A DNA stretch of 64,000 bases from Ophiostoma sp. CBS 140.51 (taxonomy: Eukaryota; Ascomycota; Sordariomycetes; Ophiostomatales; Ophiostomataceae). The stretch lies in assembly GCA_029298735.1 (NCBI GenBank), contig JANSLP010000046.1, positions 62,001-126,000 on the forward strand, given 5' to 3'. Both the position numbers and the translations under genes were made by a program. The notes below the pieces were generated by a model. It was not told where the DNA came from. It worked only from the letters and a program-made list of their open reading frames with translations, and did not search any database. How positions within the stretch are numbered: the first letter of the stretch is position 1; every line of letters begins with the position of its first letter. Shown here in pieces: positions 54,133 to 64,000 of this stretch.

Positions 54133-55122
54133 CTAGAATGCAACACCACCCAAAGCAACTGCTACAATGACAACAATGACGGCAGAGACAGACCCTGGCG
54201 CCATCCGTGGCACAGCAGCCGACTTTGTCCCAGGTTGAGTAGGTGACGGCAGAGTTGCAGTGCCCATGTCCAGGACTGTCAATGATGGCGGGCAATCGAC
54301 GTGTGCAATGGGAAGCACAGGACAGGTGCCCATGAACCGCGGCGAGTTCTTCACTATATCCGCAATGGACGCATTGATGGCACCGCCGCAGGTGAGGTTG
54401 GCAGTTGGTGGGGGTACAGAGGCTGCAATGTATGCGCCCGTATCGTTGGTCACGACGGCACAGCCCGGCAGATCGGTAATGGACCCGCTGCAGGAGCCCT
54501 CGGCGATGCCACTGACACTAAACTCGTGCGCATAGGGCACGCTGTCGCACGACTCGTCGCTCGTGTTCTCCTCAATGTTGACAATGGTCCGCCCGCTCCC
54601 GTTGTCGACCGTGGCAAACACAAAGCCGCCGCTGTCGGTGACGTTGTTGTCATATACAAAGTCGGTGGCGTTTTCGGGGGCACGGCCCGTGCGGACGGCC
54701 CACGAAAAGTACCACTCGCCGACCTGGTAGTCGAGGCAGTCGAAGAAGCCGTAGACATACAGAGGGTTCGGCATGTCTGGGTCCGTCAGATTGACTTTGG
54801 TGAGGTCAATGGTCATGTTGCGGGTGTCGGTATAGACGGGGCACTGGCCCTCAAAGGGGTAGTCGCCGCCGTACTTGCCAATGGCATAGTCGATGCGCGG
54901 GTTGAGCCAGGCGGCATACTGCGGGTTGCTGATGGAGAAGATGATGGGGATGCGCTCAAAGGTGTTGTAGGCCTCACTGCGCGGGTAGGTGAGAGTGATA
55001 TCGACCGTCTGAGCGGGCGTGACGGTCTCGATGGTACGGTTGTCGACGCTGGCTTGGGCGGTGCCAACAAGACTGGCGAGGCCGGCGACGAGCGCCGATG
55101 GTGATATTGGCGAGAATCGCAT
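54133..55122 (-). CDS. Secreted DUF7136-like protein, probably GPI-anchored
   Basis: A single exon encodes 329 residues. A signal peptide (ALVAGLASLVGTAQA) is followed by a beta-rich, Cys-containing domain with many N-glycosylation sites. The block TVDITLTYPRSEAYN then IPIIFSISNPQYAAW, and later YVYGFFDCLDYQVGEWYFSW, resembles the fungal DUF7136 family of secreted proteins. The C-terminus ends in a hydrophobic stretch preceded by Ala/Gly/Ser (SVSAVIVVIVAVALGGVAF), as in GPI-anchored wall or membrane proteins. The function of the family is not established. A TATATA box lies about 82 nt upstream of the start. Confidence 0.82.
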   Translation of the reverse strand: MRFSPISPSALVAGLASLVGTAQASVDNRTIETVTPAQTVDITLTYPRSEAYNTFERIPIIFSISNPQYAAWLNPRIDYAIGKYGGDYPFEGQCPVYTDTRNMTIDLTKVNLTDPDMPNPLYVYGFFDCLDYQVGEWYFSWAVRTGRAPENATDFVYDNNVTDSGGFVFATVDNGSGRTIVNIEENTSDESCDSVPYAHEFSVSGIAEGSCSGSITDLPGCAVVTNDTGAYIAASVPPPTANLTCGGAINASIADIVKNSPRFMGTCPVLPIAHVDCPPSLTVLDMGTATLPSPTQPGTKSAAVPRMAPGSVSAVIVVIVAVALGGVAF

Positions 55123-55953
55123 GTTGATTGTGGACGATAGATCTGGTTTGACGTGATGCCGAAAGATCTAAAGTGTGGCTTGCATTCCGGGGAAACGACA
55201 AGCTATATAAAGAGTTGCTGGGAGAGGAAAGGGGCGACATTGACGCGCCAAGAACGATTGTGGGTGAGTGCGATCTTGGCGAAGGAAGCGCCGTGAAATT
55301 TGTTGTTTGCCAAGAATTCGACGTTTTGTTGCCAAAAGGCGTCGTCGTACCGGCTGTTCGGCACCAGACATGTTGGCAAAAAGTAAGTTCAAAAAGTCGA
55401 CAAGATTGAAAACAATTTGGCGATTTTCTGTTGTTTGTTCGTGTTGACGACATGGCGCGATTTTGCCTTGTTAGGCTGTCGGTGATGCTGCGCCTGCAGA
55501 GCCCCAAAACCCCAGTCGTTTTGCAATTGGGGGCTCTGTGACCTGGATTTAACCTTATGCGCGGCAGGCTTCGATTTGCCAAGACCAATGTAGACCACCG
55601 TGTCGGGGAAAAATTAAGATTGCTCTGTTGGTGAACCAGGCACATCGGGCACCAGTGTAGGATTGGCAGCGCAGTACGTAATGGGATCTAGAAGACAAGA
55701 GACAAGACACAAGCGAGCACAGAAAGGGAAATCGAGACCAAAGTAAAAGTAAAGTGTCCAAAAATGTCTATTCCGCAACAACAAAAGGTATCTCCTAGAA
55801 AATGAATAAAAGAAAAGGTAGCAACAACTAAAAAGAAACGTAAATGCAAGAGGAGGTCACCAACGAGCTCAAACTCTTGGACAAAAAATCATGTCATCAA
55901 TCTATGCAAAAAAGAAAAAGAAGCCAAAAGATCCAAAAGAATATCAACATCGC
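55123..55953. other. Intergenic region, nothing recognised
   Basis: About 830 bp between the DUF7136-like gene start and the permease stop. Apart from the TATA-like box it holds A-rich sequence near the permease 3' end. No gene or repeat was recognised. Confidence 0.45.
55204..55209 (-). promoter_or_regulatory. TATA-like box of DUF7136-like gene
   Basis: Minus-strand TTTATATAGC lies 82 nt upstream of the ATG at 55122, a good distance for a core promoter with a short leader. Confidence 0.45.
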
Positions 55954-57753
55954 TTATGCAGTCTTCTCATCACCCTTGGCGACATCGTGGCTGCCAGAGG
56001 CCGAGCCGGGCGAGTGGGTGTGGTGGGCACCGACGACAACGACCTCGGGCTCAGGCATGTCGGCGGGGATATCGCTCTCGTTGATGTCGTCAATCTCCTC
56101 CTCGAGGGTCAAGTTGAGGATCATGCAGACGAGGGCAGTGACAGCGAAGCCAGTCTCGAGGACCAGGACAATGGCGTCGAGGAACGAGGCGAGCGACTTG
56201 TTGTTGCCGGCGTAGGTGAAGACGTAGGAGAACCAGGTGGGCACCAGCGTGGCACCGTAGCCGAGAGCCAGACCGGCAGTCAGGATGAAGCGGTTGCGGC
56301 GGTTGAAGGGAACGCCGCGGGTGATGATGGCGATACCAGAAACGGCAACGGAGCAGAAGAGGAAGGTGGTCATGCCGCCAATGACGGAGCTGGGGATGGC
56401 GACGAGAGCGGCGGCAAACTTGGAGAAGACACCCATGATGATGAGGAAAGCACAGCAGCAATAGCCGGCCTTACGGTTGGCGCAGCGGGTTAGGGCGATG
56501 ACACCGTTGTTCTGGGCGAAGGTGGTAACGGGAGTGATGGTCATGAGGGCGGCCAGGACACCGTTGATGCCGTCAGCCAACACACCACCCTGGATACGGC
56601 TCTCGTAGATGGGGCCCGAGACCTCAATGCGCGAGACATCGCAAGAAGCGGTGACGTCGCCAATGGCCTCGCAGGCGCAGATGATGAAGACGGCGAGCAT
56701 GGGCAGGACAAGCGGGGCGTAGATCTGGAGCTTGAAGGTGTGGACCCAGACGAACGAGGCAACGGGAGCAGCGTCAATGCCGGAGCGGTCAAAGTAACCG
56801 CAAGCAGCAGCGATGATGCAGCCGACAAGCAGACCCCAGACGACAGAAGTAGACTTCATGATGGGCGAACCAAAACGCTCGCACAGGATGATGCTGACAA
56901 AGACGGAGAAACCGAGACCAATGAACTCGGCGCTGCCCCAGGGAAGAGCGTGGGGAGCAGTGATGTCGGGGCACAGCTTGTAAAAGTCAATGGGGTCCGC
57001 AGCACTGCACAGACCGGAGCCACCAGCCCAGTCGGAGAAGGCAGACTGAATCAGAGAGACACCAATGAGCATGACAGTAGGGCCAGTGACTATCGGCGGG
57101 AAGATGCGCAGCATGGTCTTGGACGGGATGAACGAGATGAGAATTTCGATGAGGGCGGTGATGGCGGCAGTGCCGAGGATGGCGCCGTAGCCGTCGGGGC
57201 AAGGAAGAGGAGTGCCGTCCTCAGCAGACGGGCAGAAACCGTTGGCGTACATCTGCTTGAAGGCACCCTCGGCGACGGGGATGATGGCGAAAGAGATACC
57301 GACAACCGAAATCAGACCGGTACCGATGTAGTAGGGGGTGCCGCGGATCTTGAAGCGAGTGATCTGAATGAGCGACAGAATACCAGAGACAATCAGAGCG
57401 GTCGAAACGAGGTACTGCTGCTGCTCGCCGATAAGGTTGCCGCCACCGGCACCAGCCATGATGAGAGGCGGGGTGATGATACCCGCCAGCATGGACAGAG
57501 AGTGCTGCAGACCGAGCAGGACAGCCAGCAGAACGGGCATCTTGTCGTTGAGGCCGAAGAAGGGCGAGGCGAGTTTGGAAGACTTCATGAAAGGCAGGTT
57601 GGGGCGGAAGAGGAAGCCATAGTCGTAGTCGCCAAGCAGGCCGTCGCGGGTGAAGAGAGTGTGCTTGACGGTGCGGCCGGCGCTGCTGATCTTTGCGCCG
57701 AAACCGCGGCCCTGGGTGGGCATGATCTGGGACGGGCCCTGATCTTCATCCAT
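55954..57753 (-). CDS. Purine permease, NCS2 family (UapA/UapC-like)
   Basis: A single exon encodes 599 residues from MDEDQGPSQ. The frame stays open further upstream (to 57933), but that part is Phe/Ser/Leu-rich leader. The NCS2 signature is intact: Gln414 opens QNNGVIALTR, matching the Q408 motif of Aspergillus UapA that sets uric acid/xanthine selectivity. Also present are QHSLSMLAG in the first helix, the EAIGDVTAS block in helix 8 and RTVKHTLFTRDGLLGDYDYG in the N-terminal cytoplasmic tail, all typical of the UapA/UapC group. Fourteen hydrophobic segments fit the fold. It should import xanthine and uric acid with protons at the plasma membrane. UapA cannot be separated from UapC by reading. 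Homologues are controlled by GATA factors and UaY; GATA motifs occur upstream but mostly several kb away. Confidence 0.95.
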   Translation of the reverse strand: MDEDQGPSQIMPTQGRGFGAKISSAGRTVKHTLFTRDGLLGDYDYGFLFRPNLPFMKSSKLASPFFGLNDKMPVLLAVLLGLQHSLSMLAGIITPPLIMAGAGGGNLIGEQQQYLVSTALIVSGILSLIQITRFKIRGTPYYIGTGLISVVGISFAIIPVAEGAFKQMYANGFCPSAEDGTPLPCPDGYGAILGTAAITALIEILISFIPSKTMLRIFPPIVTGPTVMLIGVSLIQSAFSDWAGGSGLCSAADPIDFYKLCPDITAPHALPWGSAEFIGLGFSVFVSIILCERFGSPIMKSTSVVWGLLVGCIIAAACGYFDRSGIDAAPVASFVWVHTFKLQIYAPLVLPMLAVFIICACEAIGDVTASCDVSRIEVSGPIYESRIQGGVLADGINGVLAALMTITPVTTFAQNNGVIALTRCANRKAGYCCCAFLIIMGVFSKFAAALVAIPSSVIGGMTTFLFCSVAVSGIAIITRGVPFNRRNRFILTAGLALGYGATLVPTWFSYVFTYAGNNKSLASFLDAIVLVLETGFAVTALVCMILNLTLEEEIDDINESDIPADMPEPEVVVVGAHHTHSPGSASGSHDVAKGDEKTA

Positions 57754-58035
57754 TGTGAAGTTGTGATGTGAAAGGAAAGAGGACGAGAGGTTGAAAAGTT
57801 GGAAAAAGAGAAGTTGAGGGGAATTGAGGTGAAAAGAGGAAAGAGGAGAGAATGAGTCGAAGTGGAAGGACCGAGTGACCCAATTGGGAAAGAGAGGGTG
57901 TGGTCGAGTTGAGGAAGGACCGATGCCGGTCAAATGTCAAAAGAGGAAGGATCGATGGATGTTGATGTCTGAATGAGAGAGTATGCTCCTTCTTCTTCAA
58001 CATCAATCCAAAACTGGAACGAGGGCCACGAGGAG

Positions 58036-58042
58036 TTATATA
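58036..58042 (-). promoter_or_regulatory. TATA-like box of purine permease gene
   Basis: Minus-strand TATATAA lies about 285 nt upstream of the permease ATG. It is the only clear TATA-like sequence in the near upstream region. The implied leader is long. Confidence 0.3.
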
Positions 58043-58543
58043 CGTGGATGCAATGGAGAAACGAAAGTGACAGGCGACCCGGGATACAATGGAGCTGGAT
58101 GCTGTCCAGGCTCGACTTTCTCTGATCGCCAAGAGACGAGTGGGCCAAGGATTTTGATTTTCACGAGCGTGTGTCATTATCACCAGCAAACCACAGCGCA
58201 GGGAAAGCGCCAGAGAGCGCCCAAATCAGGGCCGCCAAAAGGGAAAGAAGCTAAAAAAGCTGCGGGGCCCAGGCCCTGGCGCAAGCGATGTCGAGGTAGG
58301 AGCAGGCCGCCTTCCACACACATGCCGCAACGGAAACAACGGGGTGTGTCTCCACTAAGAAGAGTGGGCGAGCTTTTCAATCGGTTGACACAATTACACA
58401 TACAAACGACTGAGGAAAAACCGCTAGCGCGGAAAAGAAAAAGAACGAATAGACAAAAGAAACAAGGGAAAGACGAAAAATTTAAAAAGGGACTGGCCCA
58501 GCCTCGTGCAGAGAAAAGAAGACGGTGCAGAGCACCGACGGAG

Positions 58544-58544
<1 letters not shown>

Positions 58545-58594
<50 letters not shown>

Positions 58595-58596
58595 AA
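58545..58596 (+). repeat. (GAAA)13 microsatellite
   Basis: Thirteen uninterrupted GAAA units, followed by an A-rich remainder. It lies about 790 bp upstream of the purine permease start codon and is likely to vary in length between strains. Confidence 0.95.
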
Positions 58597-60951
58597 AAGA
58601 CAGGCGCCCAAAGGGAGAACAATCCTTCAAGCTAACCACCCGAACCCGGAGTCCGCCTTCTCCCTTTCTGCGGTGGTTGTCTTACTGTCTCATGGTGGTT
58701 TGTGTGCTGTAATTACGGAGTATGTTACTTGAATTTCTCTATGATGCACACCCTCGTGCAGTTACCCCACTCGACCATTGACCATGCGATACGCCCTCGG
58801 CCCCAGACAAAGCAGAAAAACGAGGACCGTCGATGGGCGATCGCCGTGCAGGGCGGCAGGCAGTGTCGGTGATGTGTTTTCAGGTACATATGTCTAATAC
58901 AGTGGGATGTAGATACGCAGTAATACATTCAATGATAAATTGATGTCATTCGAATAAAATATACGTAAATTCAGGAATATTCACGACATCACGTGTCTTC
59001 GTGTAAGTGAAGACTGTCATCGTGCATGTATATTTTTCTTAATTCTCGAAAACGAGTTTGTTACATTTACATCAGCATATTAACTTGGAAACTTTCGTGC
59101 CTACTGTTGTTGAAACAGTGATCACCGGGGCGGAGGGTGCCGTCGTAATTTCGCTCGGAACCGCATTCGCAATGAAGCAGTATCAAATATCGTGAGAAAT
59201 TAAAAATCAACAGTAGAAAACATAATGATGAAAATTCTTCCATCCCACGAGGCTGGATCTGGCCAGGCCGGAGAGAAAATGCTACAGTAGCAGTGCATGC
59301 TCTGGGACGAGTGGAAAAAAAGAGAGAGAGAGAGAGAAAAACCAATAGGTGACGATCGACTTTCCTCATTACTTTCTTCTTCTTCGAATCCTATCTTTCA
59401 CAGCAATGGAGGGCTCCGTCTCCTACGAAAATTACGCCGCCTCAGTTCACTTACAGCCTTCCGTCGTGCACGGAGCACGGCCATGCCGCCTAGTCAATGT
59501 GGTGTGGATTGTAAAAGGTCAATGAGGAAAGGAACAGGGTCGATCTGGAGCACTCTAAATTTGAACTGACAGCAAGCTTGGGCCTCTTACAGCATGGTGC
59601 TAGCCGCCTGAAGGAATGCCCAGGGTCCAGGTCGGCTTCCTTGAGAAGTGCAAGTCGAGCTACTTGCTGGCTGCGCTGGATTCCGCGCCTCGTTCGGGGT
59701 CACTGCTGGTTGTTAGGTTGTTGGTTGCTTTCCTTTTGTGGTGATTTCAAGAAAGTGGCTGGCTTTTTTGCCTTTTGGTGTGTGTGGGGATGGGGGCCCG
59801 GCTATCAGCCTCTTTTGTTGGCTGGGTTTGATTTCTTTATCCCGCCTGACTCGATAGGTTCATGTAATATGTTTTGGGACCTATCCTCACTACCCTTGCC
59901 AGCGGATGGAAAGACGGAGAGCGGAGACAAACTCCAAGTGGGCGGATACCCAAAAGAGGTCCAACCCAGGAAACTGCACAGCAAGCTCGGATCATCCCGG
60001 GCTCTTGTCTAACAGAGTGGATGCTACTCGAAAAGAGGAGCAGCAGAGCATGAATCTTTCAGACCACGGACACTGCCATGTTTAATTCAACGTTGATCAC
60101 GAGCTGCGAGTGAGAAACGGACACGGGCAATATAAGAATCTCGAAAAGAAGAAACACCGACAGACACAAAAGGAGAAAAAAACCACGCGTCACTTGGATA
60201 CTTCTTTCTCAATATTGGTCTCGACCGCTTGGCAGATGTTTCTCTTCTTTTCAGTCGTCTTTATAGTATCTATTTCTATCTATCTGCATTCGCCCCATCG
60301 TGACTTTGCCACGCCGTAGACTGGCCGTAATATTGCAAAAAGAGAAAGCTCTGAACAAAAGTTCACGATAATGATGAGCTCATGATGAAGTAGTAATTTA
60401 GATACTCACCGCGGCCTCCTTACGAATTCAAAAAGCCTTTGATAACAGGCAGGGTGGATAGCGGAATCTGAAGGGCGAGGGTCTCTTCATGATGGCTAGG
60501 TCCTTGGCATCGCTGCGGGAAATCATAAAAAGACAATATTGAAACAATGTGAGGGCGACTTTGTACTGTGGCGCCCGCACATGGTAGCTGTCTTAAGAAT
60601 AGGTTAGCAAGGCCAGTCGCGTTGTTTCTATTGCTGCTCTCTTTCAGGTGCTGGGCTGATTCTGTATAATCGTATGGACCGAGAAGAAAGAGATGATAGG
60701 GATATATGTAGCCCTTCCTTGGAAAGCCAATAAAAACCCTATTGAATTTTTATTATTCCATTTGCTTCTTTGTAACAGTTCTGTGCAAAACCCGTCAAAA
60801 GATTAATGACGACACTGTTTTGTTCGTGATTAAGTTGAACGTCTCCAAAATCATCTTCAATCTCAAAATACGGAGAAGCAATACGACTATGGAGAACGTT
60901 CTCCAGACGGACAGACGGAAGACAGAGGGAAATTGGGGGGATGGTGGCCAC

Positions 60952-61950
60952 TGATAAGAAAGGGACCGGAAGTCGCTCTATGGGTCAAACTGATAGAAAA
61001 TGGCCGCCCACAAAAGGTGCCCCATAGTGCCCGCCCGGCAAGAAAACGCCCACATAAAACGACTTCCAGATAAGATATGTGATAAAAGACGGGCGTTTCT
61101 ATATTCGTACTCGTACCTTGCACTCGAGTCTTCTTCTTCCTCACCTTTTCCCACGTCTTTTTCTCCTCGGTCGTCTTGTCTGTGCCCCCGCCCGTCTTTT
61201 ATCTAGATATGGGGGTGGGACTTTTCTTGGAAAGTTGGTGTGGATCCTCGATTTTGACCCCATAGATAAGGCTAATGTTCCACATCCGGACGCCGCCATT
61301 GGCTGGCCAAGGAAAACGGAGAACACTTTCGAGGACGCTTGACCACGCCTGTGAATCTCCACTTTTCCAACGTCTCCTCCTCTTGTCTCGGTCTTCCATG
61401 TGCTCTTGTGCTTGTGCTAGTCAAGTCTCCGTATTTTTGTGGTCAATAACCCGGCCACCGTCTTGGCTCCCTTTCCTAACAAGGCCCGGCCGATAAGGCG
61501 GGTTGAGGGTGACGGATAGGGCAGGGCGACGGATGACGTTGGAGATGTCTTGATAACGAAACGACCGTTCTCGATCATCTATCGTCTCGATGCTCACCGT
61601 CACGCATCCTGTCTCGTCTGTTGCTCTGCCCTCCTCTCCCTCGTTTCGTTTCTCCTCTTCGCTATCATCACCTGCTCCCTCCCTGCTCCCTCCTGCTCAC
61701 AGTTTCTTATCACCCTTCTCACACATTTTGTCGGGACCCGTCACCCTTGTCATCACCCACCCCCGGAAATCCAACCAACCGTTCTTTTTGAGTCGATCCT
61801 TCCTTCGAAACCACGTTGTTTGGTCGCACGCATAGTCAGGCGGAGGCGGCCAACGCCGCCACTCTGGACGCGCGAGCTGCCGGCGTCCGCCTCTCTCCAC
61901 GACCCAAATGACCAGGGGAGAAGTAGATCTGCAGAAAGGTGTGTTGATAA
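60952..61950. promoter_or_regulatory. Cluster of GATA-factor (HGATAR) motifs
   Basis: Twelve HGATAR matches lie within 1 kb, on both strands, starting at 60952, 60991, 61068, 61080, 61199, 61264, 61491, 61551, 61579, 61662, 61707 and 61945. About three are expected by chance with even base use. Such groups bind AreA/NIT2-type nitrogen regulators in other ascomycetes. No gene start that the group could obviously serve was recognised nearby; the purine permease start is over 3 kb away. Confidence 0.4.
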
Positions 61951-63142
61951 AGTCGAGCAGGAGGGCGTGGCTCCCGGATGCACCTGCACGGCCAGCTGTG
62001 GCGTCCTTTTTGGGTTAGCGGGCGGTGTATTCCTTCTTCTCTCTTTTCTTCCTTTCTTCTTCTTCTTCCTGAGGCACATCCCTTCGAAGGCTAGCCGCCC
62101 AGACGTCACTGTCGAGCGAAAATGGCGCGTGGTCGCGTCCCTTTCTGCTGGTTTTGATCCAACGTACGGACGAGGCTATTCCCACACAGTAACAGTAGGG
62201 AGACTAAGAATTGACGAAGGATGCGAACGCGGAATCAGTTCCTCTCTGCTTCATTTGATGCTTATTTGTTTAGCGTACTTTTCTTTCACTCGTATGCTTT
62301 GAAATTATTCAAAGAACAAAACATTCGACAGCAACTATACAGCTGCACCATTGACACGGATAACGCCGTGCCCGAGATCTTTACATAAGCCTCGGTATGA
62401 AACTATTGTGCGATGCCATATTGAATGCATTCATTATGTTAGTCTGAGTTTTCATTGTCTTTTAGTAATGTTAAAACGAGCCTTTGATTTTCTTACTCAC
62501 GACTATGAAATTATCACCGTAAAATGAATTTACAAAGCGTCCTCAGTTTTGTACTTCAAGCCACTCGGCACATCTATGGGAAGATATTTTTGCCTTTGCC
62601 ACAACAGTTCGACATCTTCAGGAGAGCGGGGCTCAGTAGTTGTCGTAGCAAGGCTCAAAGCCAGAATGGAGATGTTGAAGCAAGTCGGAAAAGTGTTTTG
62701 CAAAAAGCAGCGCGAACTTTGGGGTGTCGCTCGCCTCCCCCACGCACTTCGGCGTCGTCCATCGGGACTATGAAGAGGGCAACAGATCCCTCTCGGCAAG
62801 ACCCTGGAGAGGCGAGAAAGACCCTGAAGGGAATCTAGACCGTGTGCTCAGAGCTGGTTGCTGTAAGAGGAAAGGATAGAAAACGCCAATCCAATAGTAC
62901 TGATCTGACAATCTTATCTCGACAGCACAATCATAGATAAGATACACCTGCATGAAAGAGAGCTGCAAGACACCTTTATCATTCAGAAAAGCAGAATTTT
63001 CTCGCTTGTATCTGTTCCATCAGCCGAGTTCGGACGCTCTTGACTTGGAGAGTGACGGCACATAATTTCTAGTTTTCAATTTTGTAAAAGAATTCTCTTG
63101 CAAAACACGAGCATAATCCAGCCCCGACCACAAATCCTCCAA

Positions 63143-63907
63143 CTAACAAACCCATCCTCCATCGACAACCTGCGTTGTACCGCTAACAAAGGACGATTCC
63201 TCCGACAGGAGCCATTTGACGAGCTGGGCGACTTCCTTTGGCTGTCCGAATCGCTGCATGGCATTGTTCTGCAGGCCTAAGTGGTCGTCTGACAAGTGTG
63301 CAGACGCTAGACGCAGCATCGGCGTATCGATGGGACCGGGGCAGATGCAGTTGCAGCGGATACGCCGAGGTGGAGGGCCGAGTTCTTTGGCCGCAGCGCG
63401 TGTTAGACCGACCACAGCGTGTTTGGCAGCGACATAGGCAGCGTTCTTCGGAAAGCCGATGAGACCGGCGATGCTGGCGGCATTGACAATAGAAGCAGTA
63501 CCGCCGTGACGTACGTGCGGAATCTCGGCACGCAGGCAGTTGAGCAGCCCGCGGAGATTGGCGCCCAACACGTTGTCCCAGTCTGCGTCACTGGTATGTT
63601 CGAGGGCTGCGACGCCAACATCAGTTCCCAGCACACCGGCAAGATTGGCGGCACCATCGAGGAGCCCATAAACAGAAACGGTGGCTTCGATCCATGTCAT
63701 GACTTGAGACTGGTCGCGAACGTCGACAACAGTGGCCATGGCCTTACCACCTGATGCCTGAATCTCGGCAAGGATCGAGTCGAGGCCAGGCCTGTCGATA
63801 TCGGCCAGTGAGATTTTGGCACCTTCGGCGGCCAACAGTTTGGCAGTGGCGCGGGCGATGCCCGATGCTGCACCGGTGATCACAATGACCTTGTCCTCAA
63901 AGCTCAT
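63143..63907 (-). CDS. Classical short-chain dehydrogenase/reductase
   Basis: A single exon encodes 254 residues, the usual length of classical SDRs. TGAASGIA is the cofactor loop (the last Gly of GIG is Ala), with LADIDRP after beta-2 pointing to NAD, NLAG in place of NNAG, Ser in VNAASIAG and Tyr-x3-Lys in AYVAAKHAV. The C-terminal part has CICPGPIDTPM and the common SGTTQVVDGGW ending. All catalytic parts are present, so it should be an active oxidoreductase. The substrate is unknown. It stands alone at the right end of the window after a long gene-free region. Confidence 0.92.
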   Translation of the reverse strand: MSFEDKVIVITGAASGIARATAKLLAAEGAKISLADIDRPGLDSILAEIQASGGKAMATVVDVRDQSQVMTWIEATVSVYGLLDGAANLAGVLGTDVGVAALEHTSDADWDNVLGANLRGLLNCLRAEIPHVRHGGTASIVNAASIAGLIGFPKNAAYVAAKHAVVGLTRAAAKELGPPPRRIRCNCICPGPIDTPMLRLASAHLSDDHLGLQNNAMQRFGQPKEVAQLVKWLLSEESSFVSGTTQVVDGGWVC

Positions 63908-64000
63908 TTTGACGGGAAATGCGGTGTGGATTCGAGATGTTTTCCGTGCAATATATTAGCTTACTTGTTAACTCTAGATTTGGCATCAACGCAGATTATT

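Larger units (their letters stand above)
57754..63142. other. 5.4 kb stretch without a recognisable gene
   Basis: It runs from the permease start (-) to the 3' end of the last SDR (-). The open frames inside (for example 249 codons near 58.0-58.7 kb, 144 near 59.6-60.0 kb, 250 near 61.6-62.3 kb) are built from simple repeats, Ser/Leu/Phe or Arg/Lys strings and match no domain. It holds the permease promoter, a (GAAA)13 tract, a short GA run near 59320-59336, pyrimidine-rich blocks at 61110-61200 and 61610-61740, and a concentration of GATA-factor motifs at 60.95-61.95 kb. A non-coding transcript or a gene with many small exons could have been missed. Confidence 0.5.

Noticed and set aside
54301..55104. 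267-codon plus-strand frame opposite the DUF7136-like gene.
   Set aside because: Val/Gly/Ala/Asp-rich shadow of a secreted protein gene; the opposite strand has a signal peptide, glycosylation sites and a GPI-type tail.
56740..57771. 343-codon plus-strand frame opposite the purine permease.
   Set aside because: Arg/Glu/Asp/Gly-rich antisense shadow of a membrane protein gene, with no recognisable feature.
58545..58596. Regular short repeat that might suggest an array.
   Set aside because: It is a simple GAAA microsatellite without spacers, not a CRISPR array.
57983..58732. 249-codon plus-strand frame near the permease promoter.
   Set aside because: Much of it is Arg/Lys-rich low complexity, including the translation of the GAAA microsatellite; no protein-like order.
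61550..62302. 250-codon plus-strand frame in the gene-free interval.
   Set aside because: Ser/Leu/Phe/Arg-rich translation of pyrimidine tracts with no domain and no supporting start context.
1..64000. tRNA genes.
   Set aside because: I looked on both strands for B-box-like GGTTCGANTCC strings. The few GGTTCGA occurrences (for example near 4035 and 17888) lack the trailing CC and any cloverleaf context.

Overview
The window looks like nuclear DNA of a filamentous ascomycete (Pezizomycotina, most like a Sordariomycete; genus not assigned). The reasons are short introns with GTAAGT/GTACGT-type donors and CTAAC/CTGAC branch points, Zn2Cys6 and C2H2 regulators with fungal-type effector regions, GH15 and GH13 enzymes with CBM20, an NCS2 purine permease of the UapA type, and a pogo/Fot1-like transposon whose stop codons all look like RIP-type CpA-to-TpA changes. 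I saw no tRNA, rRNA, CRISPR array or organellar sequence. About 21 protein genes can be supported, many only after rebuilding the introns. Exon limits were read by eye.

Layout. 0.3-7 kb: a Zn2Cys6 regulator and a CUE-Smr protein, both on the minus strand. 8.8-14.6 kb: an amidase, a secreted GH78-like alpha-rhamnosidase and a dienelactone hydrolase. 16.6-21 kb: a MARVEL-type membrane protein, a small secreted protein and a tannase/feruloyl-esterase family protein. 23-30.6 kb: an SDR and a starch-degrading pair, alpha-amylase (-) and glucoamylase (+), diverging from a 2.6 kb intergenic region and both ending in very similar CBM20 domains. 31.6-34.7 kb: an SDR and a decayed 1.9 kb pogo-type element. 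35.3-42.2 kb: a six-exon C2H2 regulator, a transaldolase-fold enzyme and an MFS transporter of the anion:cation symporter type. 43.8-47.7 kb: an OTT_1508-type deaminase and an SDR. 47.9-53.9 kb: a large nuclear-looking protein (two C2H2-like fingers, DUF3716, cupin-like end) diverging from a gene with a frame break. 54-57.8 kb: a secreted DUF7136-like protein and the purine permease. 57.8-63.1 kb: a 5.4 kb stretch in which I find no gene, holding a (GAAA)13 tract and a dense group of GATA-factor motifs. 63.1-63.9 kb: a last SDR.

How the genes fit together. Amylase and glucoamylase form a plain starch-saccharifying unit. The rhamnosidase, tannase-family enzyme, amidase and dienelactone hydrolase suit a plant-biomass saprotroph or pathogen, but their scattered positions do not prove co-regulation. 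The most unusual reading is the transaldolase-fold enzyme at 38.7-39.9 kb. It keeps the Schiff-base lysine but has a Gln/Tyr/Leu active-site pattern like bacterial fructose-6-phosphate aldolase and lacks both phosphate-binding arginines. Its neighbours, a divergent transporter and a regulator, raise the possibility of a small uncharacterised catabolic cluster.
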